Source of the DNA: CAZKVU01 sp964556475
GTDB taxonomy: Bacteria; Patescibacteriota; Microgenomatia; UBA1406; HO2-37-13b
Direction of reading: 5' to 3'
Assembly: GCA_964556475.1 (NCBI GenBank)
Contig: CAZKVU010000024.1
Coordinates: 1 to 9,224, forward strand
Length of the DNA stretch: 9,224 nucleotides
Every line of letters starts with the position of its first letter. Positions within the stretch are counted from its first letter, which is position 1. The notes beneath the pieces were generated by a model. The model saw only the letters and a list, made by a program, of their open reading frames with translations, did no database searches and was not told the DNA's origin. The position numbers were made by a program, and so were the translations under genes. Of the stretch, positions 6,169 through 9,224 are shown one piece after another.

Positions 6169-7016
6169 AAAAGTGATCGAATATCTGTGTCCAGCTTCTG
6201 TGCTTCTTTGCGTGCAGCATCGGCAAAATCCGTTCCTGATGATGCAAAAATAATACTGCTGGACGAATGAATAATAATGCCTGTTTTACTTAGAGTTAGG
6301 CCATTATGGACTGATGCAGCAAGATCCCCGCCTTGTGACCCGATACCGGGAATAAGCATTGGCATATCACCAATGATTTCTCGAATTTCTTTCAGTTGCT
6401 CAGGATATGTTGCTCCTGCAACCACCCCACAATTTCCATGTATATTCCACTTTTGTGCAATCATCATTGCAACATGCTGATAATACGGCAATCCTGATTC
6501 CTGAACATAGACATCCTGCATGGAATCAGCGCCGGGGTTGGACGTATGAACTAAAATAATGCACCCTTTATCTTTATGCTGTAGGAAAGGCTCAAGCGCT
6601 TCCCCACCTAAATAAGGCTGTAATGTAATCGCATCAACATCAAGATATTCAAATGCAAACCGTGCATACTCATCATTTGTTTTGCCGATATCACCACGTT
6701 TCGCATCAAAAATAATTGGAATGTCTGGATATTGGTCCTGAATGTATGCTATGGTTTTATGCAAAGCCTCAATCCCCTCAGCTCCATAGGCTTCGTAATG
6801 GGCACTTTGCGGTTTGAATGCGCACACAATATCAGCAGTGGCATCAATAATGGCTTTATTAAACTCCAGAATTTTATCGATTGTTGTTGTCGTTTTGGAA
6901 GTAATGTGCTCTGGAAGTTTTTTTTCAAATGGATCAATACCAACACTTAAAAATTTTCCCGCGCTCCATTTCGCATGAAGGAGATCATTAAAATTTCTAT
7001 TCATATTTTTGCTCAT
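6165..7016 (-). CDS. pyrF: Orotidine 5'-phosphate decarboxylase, type 2
   Basis: PyrF decarboxylates OMP to UMP, the last step of the pathway. The 283-residue product is longer than E. coli PyrF (about 245) and matches the type 2 subfamily. Its catalytic array is FDAKRGDIG (103-111), giving D104, K106 and D109 of the Asp-x-Lys-x-x-Asp signature. GIDP with D28 (26-29), FKPQ with K68 (67-70), HTSNPG (157-162) and IPGIGSQGGD (222-231) complete the barrel's phosphate and base contacts. The ATG at 7016 is used here; Met5 (7004) is an equally possible start. The gene begins 21 bp after the stop of the unknown gene, and that gap plus the unknown gene's end contains a TATACT box. Confidence 0.95.
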   Translation of the reverse strand: MSKNMNRNFNDLLHAKWSAGKFLSVGIDPFEKKLPEHITSKTTTTIDKILEFNKAIIDATADIVCAFKPQSAHYEAYGAEGIEALHKTIAYIQDQYPDIPIIFDAKRGDIGKTNDEYARFAFEYLDVDAITLQPYLGGEALEPFLQHKDKGCIILVHTSNPGADSMQDVYVQESGLPYYQHVAMMIAQKWNIHGNCGVVAGATYPEQLKEIREIIGDMPMLIPGIGSQGGDLAASVHNGLTLSKTGIIIHSSSSIIFASSGTDFADAARKEAQKLDTDIRSLL

Positions 7017-7028
7017 ATCATTGTTTTA

Positions 7029-7034
7029 AGTATA
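7029..7034 (-). promoter_or_regulatory. Possible internal -10 box for pyrF
   Basis: Minus-strand TATACT (5 of 6 to consensus) lies 12 bases before the pyrF ATG, in the gap after the unknown gene. It would give a leader of about 5 nt. No good -35 box is found at 16-18 bp (TTGCAT is at 20 bp), so this may only be a weak internal promoter, or chance. Confidence 0.3.
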
Positions 7035-7037
7035 CTA

Positions 7038-7628
7038 TTAAACGCCTCGATCATATGCAATGTCACGAAATGCAGTAACGGTATCACGTAAATCTCTTCT
7101 TCCTGTCGGGCCGAGCATATCAAAATCAAGATACATATCGTCAGCACCTGGTGGAGTTTCTAATGGAATAACAATTGTATCCATACCGCCCATGGGCTTC
7201 AGAGTTAGATATGGAATATCAGCTTGCTCAGTTAATGATGGAATCCCTAAGACTATTAGACCTTCGGATGAGTCTGATCGCATACCAGAAACATATACTT
7301 CATGGCCAACCAAACCACAACGCGCCTCTGCAGGATCGTAATCTCTATGTCTAAACTCGCCGCTTACTATTCCGAGAGATCTTCCCTTTCCAACAGCACT
7401 TTGTGCAAGCTGTCGTAAAGATTGTAGTGCTGCTATATCAGCTTCTCTTTGAGCTTGATGTAATTCGTCAACTTCTTGAGGTGATAAATTGAGGTGAGCG
7501 GACCGTCTTTTCTGTTCAAGGCTACACCCTCTACTTAAATGCCCAACCGCACAACTTGATACGTTGACCAATGATAATTTTTCTCCGGTTACTATTTCTC
7601 CTGTTGCTCCTAAATGTGCGTTTGACAT
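7038..7628 (-). CDS. Unrecognised 196-residue protein leading the pyr operon
   Basis: I do not recognise this protein. It has no signal peptide or membrane segment. Visible parts are an N-terminal region with Gly, Ser and two cysteines (C26, C35), a likely amphipathic helix (50-78, Gln/Ala/Leu-rich), a basic stretch FRHRDYD (92-98), C104, a strand-rich middle (105-155, with GLIVLGIP at 123-130 and TIVIPLE at 151-157), an acidic DDMYLDFD (163-170) and an Arg/Asp-rich C-terminal helix (177-195). It has about 15 arginines but only 4 lysines, unlike the lysine-rich proteins around it. It lies behind a near-consensus promoter and 21 bp before pyrF, so it is probably co-expressed with UMP synthesis. 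A regulator or accessory factor is conceivable, but nothing in the sequence proves it. Confidence 0.7.
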   Translation of the reverse strand: MSNAHLGATGEIVTGEKLSLVNVSSCAVGHLSRGCSLEQKRRSAHLNLSPQEVDELHQAQREADIAALQSLRQLAQSAVGKGRSLGIVSGEFRHRDYDPAEARCGLVGHEVYVSGMRSDSSEGLIVLGIPSLTEQADIPYLTLKPMGGMDTIVIPLETPPGADDMYLDFDMLGPTGRRDLRDTVTAFRDIAYDRGV

Positions 7629-7645
7629 TTGTTTGATTAAGATTT

Positions 7646-7673
7646 ATTATATACGTAATTTACAAAATATCAA
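7646..7673 (-). promoter_or_regulatory. Strong promoter for the unknown gene and pyrFECD
   Basis: On the minus strand TTGATA (7668-7673, 5 of 6) is followed after 16 bp by a perfect TATAAT (7646-7651). The start of transcription should be near 7640, leaving a leader of about 11 nt before the ATG at 7628. It is the best-scoring promoter by eye in the window and could drive the whole leftward pyr operon. Confidence 0.65.
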
Positions 7674-7693
7674 CAATATTTCGTAAATATTGT
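7673..7693. promoter_or_regulatory. Perfect inverted repeat, candidate operator between divergent arms
   Basis: ACAATATTT (7673-7681) and AAATATTGT (7685-7693) are exact reverse complements separated by CGT. The repeat touches the -35 box of the leftward promoter and ends 46 bp before the argF ATG. Its shape fits a dimeric DNA-binding protein. It does not resemble the E. coli-type ArgR box well, and the regulator is unknown. In an AT-rich region a chance repeat cannot be ruled out. Confidence 0.45.
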
Positions 7694-7739
7694 CAATTTT
7701 TGCCATTTTTTAACAGTTTTTCAGGAAAAATCTACATTT

Positions 7740-8678
7740 ATGAAAAAAACACGCCACTTCCTCGCAATCACCGATCTCACGAAAGATGAGGTGCTTGATG
7801 TTATGAAAATCTCTAAAGAACTGAAGGATGAGATTAAAAAAAATGGTATTCACACTGACGAGCCTTATAAAAATAAAACAATGGCAATGATTTTTGAAAA
7901 GCCCTCCCTTCGTACACGGGTTTCGTTTGAAACCGGCATGACACAACTCGGGGGTCATGCAATTTATCTTGCCCCTTCTGATATTGGTATGGGAAATCGC
8001 GAAGAGCCTCGAGATGTTGCAACCGTATTATCAAGTATGGCCAATGTGATTATGGCACGAACTTTTAAGCATTCGACCGTTGAGGACTTAGCAGAGCATG
8101 CGACCGTTCCGGTTATCAACGCACTCTCAGATAAAGAACACCCATGCCAGATACTTGCTGATTTTATGACAATATGGGAGAAGAAAGGAACGTTGGAAGG
8201 CCTTACTCTAGCATTTGTTGGAGATGGTAATAATAATGTCACTCATTCTTTGGCACTGGGTGCAGGTTTGCTTGGGATGAATTTTAAGGTTGGCGCTCCA
8301 CAAGGTTATTGGATGGATCCTGAGGTTGTTAAGCGTGCAGAGGCTTTAGCAGAAAAAACCGGAGTAACAATTTCACAGACTGATAAACCAGAAGAGGCTG
8401 TCGCAGGCGCCGATGTTGTTATTACTGATACCTGGGTCAGCATGGGTGATGAAGCCGAGAAGGAACAACGTCTGAAAATATTTAAGCCTTATCAGGTTGA
8501 CGCAGCGCTGATGAGCAAAGCGAAGGCCGATGCGATTTTCATGCACTGCCTGCCAGCTTACCGCGGGAACGAAGTAAGCGCCGACGTCATTGACGGACCT
8601 CAGTCCGTGGTGTTCCCGGAGGCTGAAAACAGATTACACGCACAAAAAGGATTATTAGTTTTTTTAAGCAAAGCCTAA
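7740..8678 (+). CDS. argF: Ornithine carbamoyltransferase
   Basis: This 312-residue enzyme transfers the carbamoyl group of carbamoyl phosphate to ornithine, giving citrulline. The carbamoyl-phosphate site is seen as EKPSLRTRVSF (53-63), ARTF (106-109) and HPCQ (134-137). The ornithine side is seen as DTWVSMG (230-236) and HCLPAYRG with C270 (269-276). These ornithine motifs separate it from aspartate and acetylornithine carbamoyltransferases. Anabolic and catabolic forms cannot be told apart here, and no other arginine or deiminase gene is in view. AGGA at 7723-7726 is a possible but distant Shine-Dalgarno sequence, 13 bp from the ATG. pyrB follows after 34 bp, so the two carbamoyltransferases probably share a transcript. 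The 3' part (about 8521-8640) is clearly more GC-rich than the start. Confidence 0.93.
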   Translation: MKKTRHFLAITDLTKDEVLDVMKISKELKDEIKKNGIHTDEPYKNKTMAMIFEKPSLRTRVSFETGMTQLGGHAIYLAPSDIGMGNREEPRDVATVLSSMANVIMARTFKHSTVEDLAEHATVPVINALSDKEHPCQILADFMTIWEKKGTLEGLTLAFVGDGNNNVTHSLALGAGLLGMNFKVGAPQGYWMDPEVVKRAEALAEKTGVTISQTDKPEEAVAGADVVITDTWVSMGDEAEKEQRLKIFKPYQVDAALMSKAKADAIFMHCLPAYRGNEVSADVIDGPQSVVFPEAENRLHAQKGLLVFLSKA

Positions 8679-8696
8679 GCAAGGCGCAGTTTTGCT
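8667..8696 (+). other. Weak hairpin across the argF stop
   Basis: AGCAAA (8667-8672) can pair with TTTGCT (8691-8696), and the adjoining GCC (8673-8675) with GGC (8683-8685), leaving a 5-nt bulge and a 7-nt loop. The argF stop TAA (8676-8678) lies in the loop. There is no strong T-run after it, so it is not a convincing terminator. It could modestly affect argF-pyrB coupling or mRNA decay. Confidence 0.2.
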
Positions 8697-8712
8697 CAAA
8701 AAAATAAACTAT

Positions 8713-9224
8713 ATGAAAAACACATTTTTCGGAAAAAGTTTTATCGCAATAAAACAGATAACTTCGAAGGCTGATATTGAATATCTCTTCTCTGTTGCTG
8801 ACCAGATGAAAAAAAATGTCGAGACTGGAAAAGTATTCGAGCCACTCAAAGGCAAAACCATCTCGGTTTTATTTTATCAGCCAAGCACCCGTACATTTAC
8901 ATCATTTGTCGCCGCGGCAAAGCGCCTAGGCGCATATGTTATCGATCTCAATGAAATGACCAGTTTTAGCTCTGTTGTCAAAGGTGAAAGTCTTGAAGAT
9001 ACCATGCGCTCAATTCGCATGACAACCGCTGCAGATTTAATCGTCCTCCGTCATCCTGAGGATAATTCAAGCGAGATTGCTGCAACAATGCAGGATTCCC
9101 CTGTTGTAAACGGTGGAAGCGGAACCGCTGAACATCCAACTCAAGCACTTCTAGACCTCTACACAATCTATAATCACTTTGGAAGGCTTGATAATCTACA
9201 TATTGCGCTCGTTGGCGATCTGAA
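8713..9224 (+). CDS. pyrB: Aspartate carbamoyltransferase, catalytic chain (3' end beyond window)
   Basis: PyrB makes carbamoyl aspartate from carbamoyl phosphate and aspartate, the committed step of UMP synthesis. About 170 residues are visible before the window ends, roughly the first half of the protein. The phosphate-binding motif is YQPSTRTFTSF (55-65) and the mobile loop is SSVVKGESLEDT (86-97), with K90 in the place of the active-site Lys84 of E. coli. RHP (113-115) and HPTQ (141-144) complete the carbamoyl-phosphate site. ALVGDL (165-170) begins the aspartate domain. The combination STRTFTSF plus KGES is typical of aspartate rather than ornithine enzymes. The start ATG at 8713 has an A-rich upstream region and no Shine-Dalgarno sequence. 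Whether a pyrI regulatory chain exists cannot be seen. Confidence 0.93.
   Translation, partial: MKNTFFGKSFIAIKQITSKADIEYLFSVADQMKKNVETGKVFEPLKGKTISVLFYQPSTRTFTSFVAAAKRLGAYVIDLNEMTSFSSVVKGESLEDTMRSIRMTTAADLIVLRHPEDNSSEIAATMQDSPVVNGGSGTAEHPTQALLDLYTIYNHFGRLDNLHIALVGDL

Noticed and set aside
7060..7341. 93-residue open frame on the plus strand
   Set aside because: It lies fully antisense to the unknown pyr-operon gene, has no recognisable domain and no promoter; the minus-strand frame is longer and better placed. Since the opposite gene is itself unrecognised, this is rejected with slightly less certainty than other antisense frames.
1..9224. CRISPR arrays, insertion sequences, attachment sites or rRNA
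   Set aside because: No regularly spaced repeats, transposase or integrase motifs, or rRNA-like sequence were seen on either strand.

Overview
This AT-rich window looks like part of a small-genome bacterium, most likely from the Candidate Phyla Radiation (Patescibacteria). That placement is an inference. It rests on compact gene packing, a TruB reduced to its catalytic domain, a tRNA gene without an encoded CCA, A/T-rich start regions with almost no Shine-Dalgarno sequences, and divergent versions of universal proteins. UGA is used as an ordinary stop (pyrF, lgt, truB), which argues against the lineages that recode it.

Layout. Positions 1-2986 hold a minus-strand block, read right to left: a four-CBS-domain protein with a C-terminal domain resembling a ribosome hibernation factor, the tRNA pseudouridine synthase truB, an Lgt-family membrane protein that has lost most of the known catalytic residues, a TraR/DksA-type protein with an altered zinc site whose start lies 107 nt inside the lgt-like frame, and possibly the first codons of one more gene at the left edge. 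Positions 2987-3208 are a divergent intergenic region with promoters for the CBS gene (leftward) and a plus-strand tRNA-Leu(CAA). The tRNA ends one base from the convergent pyrD stop.

Positions 3294-7628 form a minus-strand pyrimidine operon, read from the right as an unrecognised 196-residue gene, pyrF, pyrE, pyrC and pyrD. pyrF and pyrE overlap by 4 nt. From 7740 rightwards, the plus strand carries argF (ornithine carbamoyltransferase) and then pyrB (aspartate carbamoyltransferase), which is cut by the window end.

Together pyrB, pyrC, pyrD, pyrE and pyrF give all steps from carbamoyl phosphate to UMP. Carbamoyl phosphate synthetase (carA/carB) is not in the window. ArgF uses the same carbamoyl phosphate, so the two plus-strand enzymes sit at the branch between UMP and citrulline. 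The two arms are transcribed away from each other from a 111-bp AT-rich region (7629-7739). It contains a near-consensus leftward promoter and, touching its -35 box, a perfect 9+9 bp inverted repeat that is a good candidate operator.

The points most worth following up are this putative shared operator, the unknown first gene of the pyr operon, the CBS/hibernation-factor-like fusion, the catalytically degenerate Lgt homologue, the long lgt/traR overlap, and signs of leaderless transcription.
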